Source: Erythrobacter sp. AP23
Lineage (GTDB): Bacteria > Pseudomonadota > Alphaproteobacteria > Sphingomonadales > Sphingomonadaceae
Assembly: GCF_001542855.1 (NCBI RefSeq)
Contig: NZ_LNBY01000017.1
Coordinates: 310,001 to 374,000 of the forward strand
Direction: 5' to 3'
DNA length: 64,000 nucleotides
A program made the position numbers and the translations under genes. The notes under the pieces are model-generated. The model did not search any database, was not told where the DNA came from, and worked only from the letters and a program-made list of their open reading frames with translations. Shown here piece after piece: positions 8,250 through 17,843 of the stretch; within the stretch, counting starts at the first letter, position 1, and each line of letters begins with the position of its first letter.

Positions 8250-9884
8250 ATGTACGCTTACGACCAATACGACCAGGCGATGGTCGATGCCCGCGTGGAA
8301 GAATTCCGCGACCAGGCGCGCCGTCGCCTAGAAGGCAAGTTGACCGAGGATCAGTTCAAGCCGTTGCGGCTGATGAACGGTCTCTACCTGCAACTGCATG
8401 CCTACATGCTGCGCGTCGCCATTCCCTATGGCACTCTGAACAGCCTGCAGATGCGTGCGCTGGCCGATATCGCGGAGAAATACGACCGCGGATATGGCCA
8501 CTTCACGACACGGCAGAATATCCAGTACAACTGGATCAAGCTGGAGGATGCCGCCGATATTCTCGCCGATCTCGCCAAGGTCGAGATGCATGCGATCCAG
8601 ACCAGCGGAAATTGCATTCGCAACATCAGCTCCGACCATTTCGCGGGCGCTACAGCGGACGAGGTCGTCGATCCGCGCCCTTATGCCGAGCTCTTGCGTC
8701 AGTGGTCCAGCTTCCATCCCGAATTCAGCTACCTGCCGCGCAAGTTCAAGATCGCGGTGATTGCCAGCGAGAAAGATCGGGCAGCCATGCGGTTGCACGA
8801 TATCGGCATCAATATCGTGCAGAACGATACGGGCGAGCTGGGTGCGGCTTTCTATGTCGGTGGCGGGATGGGCCGTACGCCGATGATCGCGCCCTGCATC
8901 AATGCCTTCGTGCCGCTAGACCACTTCGTGACCTACGCCGAAGCGTGTTTGCGCGTCTACAACCGCTATGGCCGCCGCGACAACAAGTACAAGGCGCGGA
9001 TCAAGATTCTGGTCCACGAACTCGGTGCCGAAGAATACACCCGTCAGGTCGAGGAGGAATTCGCGCAGCTGCTCGATCAGGGCATCGAACCGCCGCTGGC
9101 CGAGCTCGAGCGGATCCGGACCTTTTTCGAAGATCCGCCATTCGATGGCGATGCCGATGCGGAAATCGATCGCAGCGATCCCGATTTCGCCGTGTGGGTT
9201 GATCGCAATACGGTTCCGCATAAACAGCCAGGGTATGTATCGGCAGTCATCAGCCTGAAGCCTGTCGGCGGTATTCCCGGCGATGCGACTGCCGAGCAGA
9301 TGCGGCTGATGGCTGATCTGGCGAAGGATTACAGCTTCGACGAATGCCGGGTGATGCACACGCAGAACATCGTCCTACCGCATGTCAGAAAGGCCGATCT
9401 CCACGCGCTGTGGACCGCGCTCGAGGACGCCGGGCTGGGCAGTCCCAACCTCGACACGGTCGAAGATATCATCGCCTGTCCGGGACTTGACTATTGCAGC
9501 CTCGCCAATGCGCGGTCGATCCCGGTCGCGCAGAAGATTTCGGAGCGCTTCGCGGCAAACGGCAAGACCGGGACGCTGGGCGAACTCAAGCTCAAGATTT
9601 CGGGCTGCATCAACGCCTGCGGGCATCACCACGCGGGCCACATCGGCATCCTCGGCGTCGATCGCAAGGGGGTCGAGAATTACCAGCTCCTGCTCGGCGG
9701 AAGCGAGGCCGAGGACGTCAGCCTCGCCAAGATCACCGGTCCCGGGTTCGACGAAAACGGCATAGTTGATGCCGTCGAGACCGTGACCAGCGTTTACGAG
9801 CGCGAACGCCAGGACGGCGAACGTTTCGTCGACACTTACCGCCGCATCGGCATGAACCCTTTCAAGGAGGCGCTCTATGGCTGA
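8250..9884 (+). CDS. cysI: assimilatory sulfite (nitrite/sulfite) reductase, siroheme hemoprotein
   Basis: This 544-residue protein has the duplicated ferredoxin-like halves and siroheme-binding halves of the nitrite/sulfite reductase family. The first half contains GHFTTRQNIQYNWI and GNCIRNISSDHFAG. The [4Fe-4S]-siroheme cysteines are in CPGLDYC (C-X5-C) and GCINACGHHH (C-X3-C). It reduces sulfite to sulfide in the cytoplasm. The neighbours (siroheme methyltransferase, DUF2849, DUF934, cysH) argue for sulfite rather than nitrite. No CysJ flavoprotein is present, so the electron donor may be ferredoxin or another partner. Confidence 0.92.
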   Translation: MYAYDQYDQAMVDARVEEFRDQARRRLEGKLTEDQFKPLRLMNGLYLQLHAYMLRVAIPYGTLNSLQMRALADIAEKYDRGYGHFTTRQNIQYNWIKLEDAADILADLAKVEMHAIQTSGNCIRNISSDHFAGATADEVVDPRPYAELLRQWSSFHPEFSYLPRKFKIAVIASEKDRAAMRLHDIGINIVQNDTGELGAAFYVGGGMGRTPMIAPCINAFVPLDHFVTYAEACLRVYNRYGRRDNKYKARIKILVHELGAEEYTRQVEEEFAQLLDQGIEPPLAELERIRTFFEDPPFDGDADAEIDRSDPDFAVWVDRNTVPHKQPGYVSAVISLKPVGGIPGDATAEQMRLMADLAKDYSFDECRVMHTQNIVLPHVRKADLHALWTALEDAGLGSPNLDTVEDIIACPGLDYCSLANARSIPVAQKISERFAANGKTGTLGELKLKISGCINACGHHHAGHIGILGVDRKGVENYQLLLGGSEAEDVSLAKITGPGFDENGIVDAVETVTSVYERERQDGERFVDTYRRIGMNPFKEALYG

Positions 9885-10302
9885 CACGCTGCGCTATCGC
9901 GACGACGAACCGGTCGACCATCCGGCGGTTACCGTCGATGCCTTTCTCGACCAGTCCAACGCCTCGGCCGTGCGGATCGAACCGGGCGATGACGCGCGCG
10001 CACTCGTGCCGCATCTCGAGCGGCTTGCGCTTGTAGAAGTCAACTTTCCCGCATTCGGTGACGGGCGAGGGTACTCCTCGGCTCGGATATTGCGGGAGGC
10101 AGGCTTTGAGGGTGAATTGCGCGCGGTAGGCGATGTGCTGGTCGACCAGCTCGCCTATATGCGCCGCTGCGGTTTCGACGCCTTCGAGCCCGATGAGCAA
10201 TTCGACATGGACGATGTGAAGGCAGCCTTCGAGCGCTGGCCCGAGGTCTACCAGAGCGCGGCGGACAGCCGGACGCCGATCTGGACCAAGAGGCACGCGT
10301 GA
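9877..10302 (+). CDS. DUF934 protein of the sulfate-assimilation operon
   Basis: A 141-residue soluble protein starting 8 bases inside cysI, with AGGAGG as ribosome binding site. It contains the DUF934 pattern VEVNFPAFGDGRGYSSARILRE and GDVLVDQLAYMRRCGFDAFE. The family accompanies cysI and cysH in many proteobacteria without a proven activity; a role in assembling or donating electrons to the reductases is a reasonable guess. Overlaps on both sides imply tight translational coupling. Confidence 0.9.
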   Translation: MADTLRYRDDEPVDHPAVTVDAFLDQSNASAVRIEPGDDARALVPHLERLALVEVNFPAFGDGRGYSSARILREAGFEGELRAVGDVLVDQLAYMRRCGFDAFEPDEQFDMDDVKAAFERWPEVYQSAADSRTPIWTKRHA

Positions 10303-11054
10303 ACGAATTGCGCGCTATCGACCGGATCGACACGGGCCCCCGCTTCACCGAGCAGGACGCCATCCGTCTCAATCGCATGTTTCGCGGTACCGAGACGGAG
10401 GAATGGCTGCGTGCAGTGATCGAGGGCAGCCTGGCCGGCGATACCGCGGTAGTGTCCAGCTTCGGCGCCGAGAGCGCGGTGCTGCTGCATCTGATCGCGC
10501 AGGTCGATCCGACCATCCCCGTGCTGTTCCTCGAAACCGGCAAGCACTTCCCCGAAACGCTCGCCTATCGCGATGAACTGACCGATCGCCTCGGCCTCAA
10601 TCGCGTCGATCTCTATCCCGAAATCTCCGATCTCGAATCGCGCGACGAAAGCGGTCTCAGGTGGTCCTACGATCCCGACGGCTGCTGCGAACTGCGCAAG
10701 GTCAAGCCGTTGGCCAAGGCGCTGGACGCTTTCGATGCCAGCTTTACCGGTCGCAAGGCATTCCAGTCGTCGACGCGCGCCAATCTGCCGCGTTTCGAAG
10801 TGGATACGTCGGATGCTCAGGGCCGGCTCAAGATCAACCCGCTGATCGACTGGTCGCCGGACGATATTGCCGCCTATTTCGACAGGCACGAGCTGCCGCG
10901 TCACCCGCTGGTCGAGCGCGGGTTTCCCAGCATCGGTTGTTCGCCCTGCACCCGCCAAGTGGGCGAAGGCGAGGACGCACGCGCGGGTCGCTGGGCCGGC
11001 TGGGACAAGGTCGAATGCGGCATCCACAAGCCCGGCGAGGAACCGTTCCTCTAA
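10299..11054 (+). CDS. cysH: phosphoadenylyl/adenylyl-sulfate reductase
   Basis: A GTG start overlaps the DUF934 stop. The 251-residue protein has the PAPS/APS reductase fold: VSSFGAESAVLLHL (nucleotide loop), FLETGKHFPET and the C-terminal ECGIH carrying the nucleophilic cysteine. It also has an adjacent Cys pair (DGCCELRK) and a CSPC motif. The CC...CxxC set is the [4Fe-4S] ligand pattern of APS-using reductases, absent from E. coli CysH. The enzyme may therefore reduce adenylyl sulfate directly. It is the last gene of the operon. Confidence 0.9.
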   Translation: MNELRAIDRIDTGPRFTEQDAIRLNRMFRGTETEEWLRAVIEGSLAGDTAVVSSFGAESAVLLHLIAQVDPTIPVLFLETGKHFPETLAYRDELTDRLGLNRVDLYPEISDLESRDESGLRWSYDPDGCCELRKVKPLAKALDAFDASFTGRKAFQSSTRANLPRFEVDTSDAQGRLKINPLIDWSPDDIAAYFDRHELPRHPLVERGFPSIGCSPCTRQVGEGEDARAGRWAGWDKVECGIHKPGEEPFL

Positions 11055-11072
11055 GGCGCGATGTGGGAAAGG

Positions 11073-11148
<76 letters not shown>

Positions 11149-11197
11149 GACCGAGAAGCAGCGCCTTTCGAGCAATCCGGCGCGATTGTCCAGCCCC

Positions 11198-12109
11198 TCA
11201 AAGCCATCCTTGTGCGCGATACCAATCGGCGGTCGTGCGCAGCCCCTCTTCCCCTCCGATCCGGGGCGACCAGACCGCTTCGGGCACTTTCTTGGAAGAC
11301 CGCGCAACCCAGTTGGGATGGGTCATGTAACCCACCCGGTCGGCGGTCAGCCGCGCCTTGTCACCGCGCACCAGGCGGTCGAGCTTGGCAGCGCCTTCCA
11401 GCACCGGTCTGGGGAGGTGGGGTGCGAAGACCGGGCGCCCTACTGCCTTGCCGATCGCCTTGGCCATGTCCTTGTGCGACCAGCCACCCTCGCGCCCGTC
11501 GTCGGGCTCGAACATGCGGCGGCGGACAAGGGCGGGTGAAGCATCGACGAGGTCGAGCAGCAGCCGGGCAAGATCCTCGACATGGATGATCGAGCTGGCC
11601 CCACCCGGGGGCAGCGGGACGAAGCCGAATTTGGCGCTGCGGAACATCTCGAAATAGTCGACGTCGTGCGGGCCGTAGACGCCGGGCGGCCGCACGATGG
11701 TCCAGTCGAGCCCGCTCGCCTCGACCAGTTTCTCGGCCTTCGCCTTGGACGCGCCATAGGCCGACAGTTCCGGCTCGCGCGCGGAGAGCGAGGAGACGAA
11801 GATGAAGCGTTTGACCTTTTTCTCTTTCGCAGCGCCAATGAGGCGTTCGGTCCCGCCGACATTGGCGTCCTCGAATGCGGCCGGGTCGGGGGTATTGGTA
11901 AGGCCGGCCACATGGATCACCGCATCCGCCTCGTGGCATAGCGTCGCAAGCGCTGCGGGGTTCGACAGGTCGCCCGCGATCCATTCGAGGTGATTGCGCG
12001 CGGCCTGCGTGCGGCGGGTGAGCGCACGCACCGGCTCCTCGCGCCGCATCGCTTCGCTCAGCACGGCCTTGCCGACGAAGCCGGTGGCCCCGGTCAGTGC
12101 GATGGTCAT
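11198..12109 (-). CDS. NAD(P)-dependent epimerase/dehydratase family protein
   Basis: A 303-residue extended short-chain dehydrogenase starting MTIALTGATGFVGKAV, with the TGxxGxxG nucleotide motif. Ser at VSSLSAREP and YGASK supply the catalytic Ser, Tyr and Lys. The frame stays open further upstream, but the ATG at 12109 overlaps the proB stop (ATGA) and begins exactly at the Rossmann strand. The protein resembles the atypical NDUFA9-like branch rather than a sugar-specific epimerase; the substrate cannot be deduced. It is the last gene of obgE-proB-epimerase. Confidence 0.88.
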   Translation of the reverse strand: MTIALTGATGFVGKAVLSEAMRREEPVRALTRRTQAARNHLEWIAGDLSNPAALATLCHEADAVIHVAGLTNTPDPAAFEDANVGGTERLIGAAKEKKVKRFIFVSSLSAREPELSAYGASKAKAEKLVEASGLDWTIVRPPGVYGPHDVDYFEMFRSAKFGFVPLPPGGASSIIHVEDLARLLLDLVDASPALVRRRMFEPDDGREGGWSHKDMAKAIGKAVGRPVFAPHLPRPVLEGAAKLDRLVRGDKARLTADRVGYMTHPNWVARSSKKVPEAVWSPRIGGEEGLRTTADWYRAQGWL

Positions 12110-13224
12110 GTGTGCACCATATGGTCGCGGTGTATCACGGCGGCGCGCGGCGCATAGCCGAGCTTTTCGGCCTGTTGTTCTTCGCGCAGGCCCAGGATCG
12201 CGCTGCATTCGGCCGAGGTGTATTCGACCAGCCCCTGCCCGAGCCGCTCGCCCTTGGGGCCGTGGATCGCGACGAGATCGCCGCGCGCGAATTCGCCCTC
12301 GACACCGGTAATACCGGCGGCAAGCACGCTCGCGCCGTTCTCGAGCGCGGTCATGCATCCTTCGTCGACCGTGACGACGCCGGAAGGCGCAAGCCGCCCG
12401 CCGAGCCAGGCCTTGCGCGCGCTGGCATTGGATTGCGGCACGAACAGCGTGCCGGTTTTGCTGTCGAACGCGCGGGAGACGGGCGAGGGATGCGTGCCGT
12501 TGACGATGGCGAGCGCGATGCCCGCCCGCTCGGCAATGCGCGCGGCCTGTAGCTTGGCGAGCATGCCGCCCGACCCGAGGCCGGATGAGGATTCGCCGGT
12601 GGCCATGGCGATGATCTCTGGGGTAACGCCCTCGACACGTGCAATCAGCGCAGCACCGGACTCGCGTGGGTCGCGGTCGTAGAGGCCATCGACATCGGAC
12701 AGCAGCACGACCGCATCGGCGTCCGCCGCCTGCGCCACGCGGGCGGCAAGGCGATCGTTGTCGCCGAAGCGGATTTCCTCGGTTGCAACACTGTCGTTCT
12801 CGTTGACCACCGGAACTGCGCCAGCCTCAAGCAAGCGGGCCAGCGTGGCCGAGGCATTGAGGTAGCGGCGGCGGTCTTCGAGATCGCCGAGAGTGACGAG
12901 CATTTGCGCTGCGGTGATGGCGTGCGTGCCGAGCGCGTCGGACCACAGGCGCGCCAGCTCGACCTGGCCGACCGAGGCGGCAGCCTGCGCATCGGCAAGG
13001 CTCCCCCGGCCACCCTTGGAAAGGCTCAGCTTTGCAGCGCCGAGCGCAATCGCGCCGGACGATACGACGATGACCTCGCTGTTTCGGCGCAACGCGGCGA
13101 TTTCGGCTGCGAGTGTCGCCAACCATTCTGCACGCGCGTTGCCTTGTTCCACGAGCAGCGCGGAGCCAACCTTGATCACAAGGCGGCGTGCGCTGCGCAG
13201 GTCTGGGAGGCTATCGATCGCCAT
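12106..13224 (-). CDS. proB: glutamate 5-kinase
   Basis: ProB phosphorylates glutamate in the first step of proline synthesis. The 372-residue length includes the amino acid kinase domain (about 1-265: LVIKVGSALL, VSSGAIALG, VNENDSVATEEIRFGDND, LLSDVDGLY) and a C-terminal PUA domain (about 280-360). It follows obgE on the same strand, an order common in alphaproteobacteria, but an imperfect palindromic repeat separates the two. Feedback inhibition by proline is known for the family and cannot be judged here. Confidence 0.97.
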   Translation of the reverse strand: MAIDSLPDLRSARRLVIKVGSALLVEQGNARAEWLATLAAEIAALRRNSEVIVVSSGAIALGAAKLSLSKGGRGSLADAQAAASVGQVELARLWSDALGTHAITAAQMLVTLGDLEDRRRYLNASATLARLLEAGAVPVVNENDSVATEEIRFGDNDRLAARVAQAADADAVVLLSDVDGLYDRDPRESGAALIARVEGVTPEIIAMATGESSSGLGSGGMLAKLQAARIAERAGIALAIVNGTHPSPVSRAFDSKTGTLFVPQSNASARKAWLGGRLAPSGVVTVDEGCMTALENGASVLAAGITGVEGEFARGDLVAIHGPKGERLGQGLVEYTSAECSAILGLREEQQAEKLGYAPRAAVIHRDHMVHT

Positions 13225-13233
13225 CTATTCCTT

Positions 13234-13320
13234 CGTCACCCCGGACTTGATTCGGGGCCCAGCTTCTCTTGCTAGGGCATCGAAAAGTCTAGCGGGACCC
13301 CCGCCTTCGCGGGGATGACG
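13234..13320. repeat. intergenic imperfect palindromic repeat (REP-like)
   Basis: The arm CGTCACCCCGGACTTGATTC (13234-13253, continuing to 13260) and the reverse complement of 13294-13320, which begins CGTCATCCCCGCGAAGGCGG, are diverged copies of one motif facing each other across about 33 bases. Short elements starting CGTCATCCCCGCGAAGGCGGG are widespread between genes in many proteobacteria. The element sits between obgE and proB and may act as mRNA processing site or weak attenuator; it codes for nothing. Confidence 0.6.
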
Positions 13321-13341
13321 AATTGTTGGATGCCAGAAAGA

Positions 13342-14445
<1,104 letters not shown>

Positions 14446-14455
14446 TCAGGTGGCG

Positions 14456-15724
14456 TCAGTCGACGAAATCGGTCACGCGCTCGATGATGATCGCGGGGGC
14501 CATGCCGCCCGCCGCGCACATGGTTACGAGGCCGTAGCGCTTGTCCTGGCGTTCCAGCTCGTCGACCATCGTGCCGATCAGGATCGAGCCGGTGGCACCG
14601 ATCGGGTGGCCCAATGCGATCGAGCCGCCATTGACGTTCACCTTTTCCCAGTCGAGATCGAGATCGCGCACAAATTTGGCGGCGACGACCGCGAAGGCCT
14701 CGTTGATTTCGTAGAGATCGATGTCGTCCTTGGTCAGGCCCGCCTTCTCGAGGACCTTCTTGGCTGCCGGGACGGGCGCGTTGAGCATCAGCGTGGGGTC
14801 ATCGCCCATATTGGCGGTCGCAACGATGCGGGCGCGCGGTTTGAGACCGTGCTCTTGCGCATAATCCTTGCTGGCAACCAGCACGGCCGCCGCGCCATCG
14901 ACCACGCCCGAACTGTTGCCCGCGTGGTGAAAGTGCTTGATCTCGACGTCGGGATATTTGGCGTTGACGAGGCCGGCAAAGGTGGTGCCGTTCTTGTCGA
15001 GCGGCACATTGGCGATCTTGGCGAAGGCCGGTTCGAGCTGGCCCAGCGTTTCCATCGTGGTGCCCGGGCGCGGATATTCTTCCTTGTCGAGCACGACGTT
15101 GCCATCATCGTCCTTCACCGGAACGACCGACTTGTCGAAGCGCCCTTCCCCGATCGCCTTGGCGGCGCGCTGCTGGCTGCGGAAACCGACTTCGTCCAGC
15201 TCCTCGCGTGTGAAGCCCTCTATCGTGGCGATGGCATCGCCGCACACGCCCTGGTGGCTTTGCGGGTGGCTGCGCATCAGCCGCTCGTTATAGCTGCCCA
15301 TCATCGGCGGCTTGAGGCCGGCGGCCATCTTGTCCTTCGACATCTGTGCGGTGAGGCTCATCATCTCGGTGCCGCCGGCGACGACGCAGTCTTCCATGCC
15401 GCTCATCACCTGCGCTGCGGCCAGCGCCACCGAGGTAATACCGCCGCCGCAGAAACGGTCGAGCGTAGTGCCCGACGAGGTAATGTCGTAGCCCGCGTCG
15501 AGCGCAGCCATCCGGCCCAGGTCGCCCGCCTGCATGCCGTCCTGCGTGCTGACCGACCAGATCACGTCGTCGACCGTCGCCGTATCGAGATCGTTGCGGT
15601 CCTTGATCGCCTTGAGGCAGGTCGCGGCCAGATGCTGCGGATGCATATGCGCAAGCGCGCCCTTGCCCTGCTTGCCGATCCCGCGCGGGGTGCGGACGGC
15701 ATCGATGATATAGGCTTCGGCCAT
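14456..15724 (-). CDS. acetyl-CoA C-acyltransferase (thiolase)
   Basis: A 422-residue thiolase with nucleophile Cys92 in [11 protein letters not shown], the NEAFA loop, His in GHPIGATG and the second cysteine in CAAGGMAPA. It releases acetyl-CoA from 3-ketoacyl-CoA or condenses two acetyl-CoA. The ATG at 15724 has a GAGGAG ribosome binding site. The gene is divergent from a crotonase/acyl-CoA dehydrogenase pair, pointing to beta-oxidation or branched-chain/aromatic acid breakdown rather than polyhydroxyalkanoate synthesis. A palindrome between the divergent genes may regulate both. Confidence 0.93.
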   Translation of the reverse strand: MAEAYIIDAVRTPRGIGKQGKGALAHMHPQHLAATCLKAIKDRNDLDTATVDDVIWSVSTQDGMQAGDLGRMAALDAGYDITSSGTTLDRFCGGGITSVALAAAQVMSGMEDCVVAGGTEMMSLTAQMSKDKMAAGLKPPMMGSYNERLMRSHPQSHQGVCGDAIATIEGFTREELDEVGFRSQQRAAKAIGEGRFDKSVVPVKDDDGNVVLDKEEYPRPGTTMETLGQLEPAFAKIANVPLDKNGTTFAGLVNAKYPDVEIKHFHHAGNSSGVVDGAAAVLVASKDYAQEHGLKPRARIVATANMGDDPTLMLNAPVPAAKKVLEKAGLTKDDIDLYEINEAFAVVAAKFVRDLDLDWEKVNVNGGSIALGHPIGATGSILIGTMVDELERQDKRYGLVTMCAAGGMAPAIIIERVTDFVD

Positions 15725-15771
15725 GGCGTGAACTCCTCTCGACTTGTCGTTTTGTGCGGCAAATGCCGGTT

Positions 15772-15789
15772 GACGTTTGCGTAAACGTC
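15772..15789. promoter_or_regulatory. palindromic operator-like site between thiolase and crotonase genes
   Basis: GACGTTT (15772-15778), GCGT, AAACGTC (15783-15789) is a perfect 7-bp inverted repeat in the 116-base divergent region. Its TTTnCGTAAACG-like core resembles ACGT-centred operators of MerR- and TetR-type regulators of acyl-CoA catabolism such as LiuR. It probably controls both transcription units. No matching regulator gene is in the window. Confidence 0.45.
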
Positions 15790-15840
15790 GAGCAGCAAGG
15801 GCGCAAGACAAGTTTCGAATTGAAATGGGAGAGAACAGCT

Positions 15841-16602
15841 ATGTCCGAGGAAGTCCTCACCAGCGAAGAGGACGGCATTCTCGTCGTCACCATCAACCGG
15901 CCCGAAGCCAAGAACGCGATGACCAAGGCCGCCGCCGAGGGGATTGCCGCGGCGATGGACCGGCTCGACAGCGATGACAGCCTGCGCGTCGGCATCCTGA
16001 CCGGCGCGGGCGGCACCTTCTGCTCGGGCATGGACCTGAAAGGCTTCCTGCGCGGCGAATCGCCGAGCATAGAGGGTCGCGGCTTCGGCGGTGTGGTGCA
16101 GAAGCCGCCAGAGAAGCCGTTGATCGCAGCAGTCGAAGGCTATGCACTGGCTGGCGGTCTCGAACTGATGATCGCCTGCGATCTGGTGGTTGCCAATGCG
16201 GGCGCGAAATTCGGCATTCCGGAAGTGAAACGCGGCCTTGTCGCAGCGGCGGGCGGCGTGATGATGCTGCCCGACCAGATCCCAGAGAGGATCGCGATGG
16301 AGCTGGCGCTGACCGGCGATTTCATCGACGCAGCCCGCGCCTATGAGCTCGGCCTGATCAACCGCGTGACCGAGGGCGACGCGCTATCGGGCGCAAAAAA
16401 ACTCGCTGCGAGCATCGTCGCCAACGGTCCGCTCGCCGTGCGTGTGTCGAAGCAGGTCATCAAGCAATCGCGCGGATGGCCGATGGACGAACGCTATACC
16501 CGCCAGACCCAGCTGATCGCGCCGGTCTTCGTATCCGAAGACGCCCGCGAAGGCGCTGCTGCCTTCGCCGAGAAGCGCAAGCCGAATTGGAAGGGCAAGT
16601 AA
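15841..16602 (+). CDS. enoyl-CoA hydratase/isomerase (crotonase) family protein
   Basis: A 253-residue crotonase. The oxyanion-hole segments are visible as GTFCSGMDLKGF and AAVEGYALAGGLELMIACDLVVA. Glu in GIPEVKRGLVA fits one catalytic acid. It likely hydrates an enoyl-CoA in beta-oxidation, but the superfamily is broad and the substrate uncertain. I chose ATG 15841 (GGGAGAG upstream) over earlier in-frame starts that would run into the divergent promoter. The acyl-CoA dehydrogenase gene follows after 44 bases. Confidence 0.9.
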   Translation: MSEEVLTSEEDGILVVTINRPEAKNAMTKAAAEGIAAAMDRLDSDDSLRVGILTGAGGTFCSGMDLKGFLRGESPSIEGRGFGGVVQKPPEKPLIAAVEGYALAGGLELMIACDLVVANAGAKFGIPEVKRGLVAAAGGVMMLPDQIPERIAMELALTGDFIDAARAYELGLINRVTEGDALSGAKKLAASIVANGPLAVRVSKQVIKQSRGWPMDERYTRQTQLIAPVFVSEDAREGAAAFAEKRKPNWKGK

Positions 16603-16646
16603 GACCCTACGGCACGCAACAAAGATTTTCGAGAGGAACCCGAGAG

Positions 16647-17810
16647 ATGCCCGTAATCGACGTACCCCAGCCCGAGTTCATGGAAGACGAGGAAATTGCC
16701 ATCTTCGCCGACGCCGTGGGCAAGTTCTACCAGCAACACGCGCCGGAAAAGCGGGTCGCAAAATGGCGCGAGGACGGCCAGGTAGAACGCGAATTCTGGA
16801 ACGAAGCGGGTGCGGCAGGCCTGCTCGGCGTCTCGGTGCCCGAGGAATATGGCGGCCATGGGGGCGATTTCCGTCACGACATGGTGGTCATCGATCAGCA
16901 GGCGAAGCACGGTGTCGATGGATTCGCCGCCAGCCTGCACAATACGATCATCCTCCCCTATCTCGTGCGCCACGGTACCGAAGAGCAGAAGAAGAAGTAC
17001 CTTCCCAAGCTGGTCACGGGCGAGCTGGTCAGCGCCATCGCCATGACCGAGCCGGGTGTGGGGTCCGACCTCCAGTCGATCACCACCACCGCACTCAAGG
17101 ACGGCAATGGCTACCGCATCAACGGCGCCAAGACCTATATCTCCAACGGCCAGACCGCGGATTTCATCGTGGTCGTTGCCAAGACCGACCCGAACGAGCG
17201 CGCCAAGGGCATCTCGCTGATGCTGCTCGAGACCGAAGGCGCTGAAGGATTCCAGCGCGGCAAGAAGCTCGACAAGATCGGGCTCGACGCTGCGGACACG
17301 TCGGAGCTGTTCTTCGACAACGTCTTCGTACCGGCCGAGAACGTGCTCGGCGGGGTCGAAGGCAAGGGCTTCTACCAGCTGATGGGCGAGCTGGCGCAGG
17401 AACGCCTGGTCATCGCGATGGGGGCGGCGACGGGGATCGAGAAGGCGCTCGATGTCACGATCGAATACGTCAAGAGCCGCAAGGCCTTCGGTCAGACGAT
17501 CTGGGATTTCCAGAACACGCAGTTCGTGCTCGCGGACCTCAAGGCGCGCGGCACGGCGGCGCGCGTCTTCGTCAACGATTGCATCGCCAAGCTGCTCAAG
17601 GGCGAACTCGATGTCGCGACGGCGGCGATGGCCAAATACTGGGTCACCGAGCTCCAGAGCGAGGTGGTCGACAAGTGCCTCCAGCTGCACGGCGGCGCGG
17701 GTTACATCAACGAGTATCCGATCGCCAAGATGTATCGCGATGCACGCATCACCCGCATCTTCGGCGGTTCGAACGAAGTCATGAAGATGCTCATCGCCCG
17801 CTCGATGTAG
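16647..17810 (+). CDS. acyl-CoA dehydrogenase
   Basis: A 387-residue flavoprotein of the acyl-CoA dehydrogenase family. AMTEPGVGSDLQSI is the first signature, RINGAKTYISNG the FAD-contact beta strand, and the second signature QLHGGAGYINEYPI ends in RDARITRIFGGSNEVMK. It oxidises an acyl-CoA to the enoyl-CoA and passes electrons to ETF. The residue pattern does not identify chain length. It sits directly behind the crotonase gene, with which it forms a beta-oxidation pair divergent from thiolase. Confidence 0.92.
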   Translation: MPVIDVPQPEFMEDEEIAIFADAVGKFYQQHAPEKRVAKWREDGQVEREFWNEAGAAGLLGVSVPEEYGGHGGDFRHDMVVIDQQAKHGVDGFAASLHNTIILPYLVRHGTEEQKKKYLPKLVTGELVSAIAMTEPGVGSDLQSITTTALKDGNGYRINGAKTYISNGQTADFIVVVAKTDPNERAKGISLMLLETEGAEGFQRGKKLDKIGLDAADTSELFFDNVFVPAENVLGGVEGKGFYQLMGELAQERLVIAMGAATGIEKALDVTIEYVKSRKAFGQTIWDFQNTQFVLADLKARGTAARVFVNDCIAKLLKGELDVATAAMAKYWVTELQSEVVDKCLQLHGGAGYINEYPIAKMYRDARITRIFGGSNEVMKMLIARSM

Positions 17811-17843
17811 CCACAACTTCCGGCGGGACGCGGGGAGGCGAGA

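Noticed and set aside
8250-9884. Nitrite reductase as an alternative for cysI
   Set aside because: The motifs are shared, but siroheme methyltransferase, DUF2849, DUF934 and cysH around it argue for sulfite; no nitrate genes are present.
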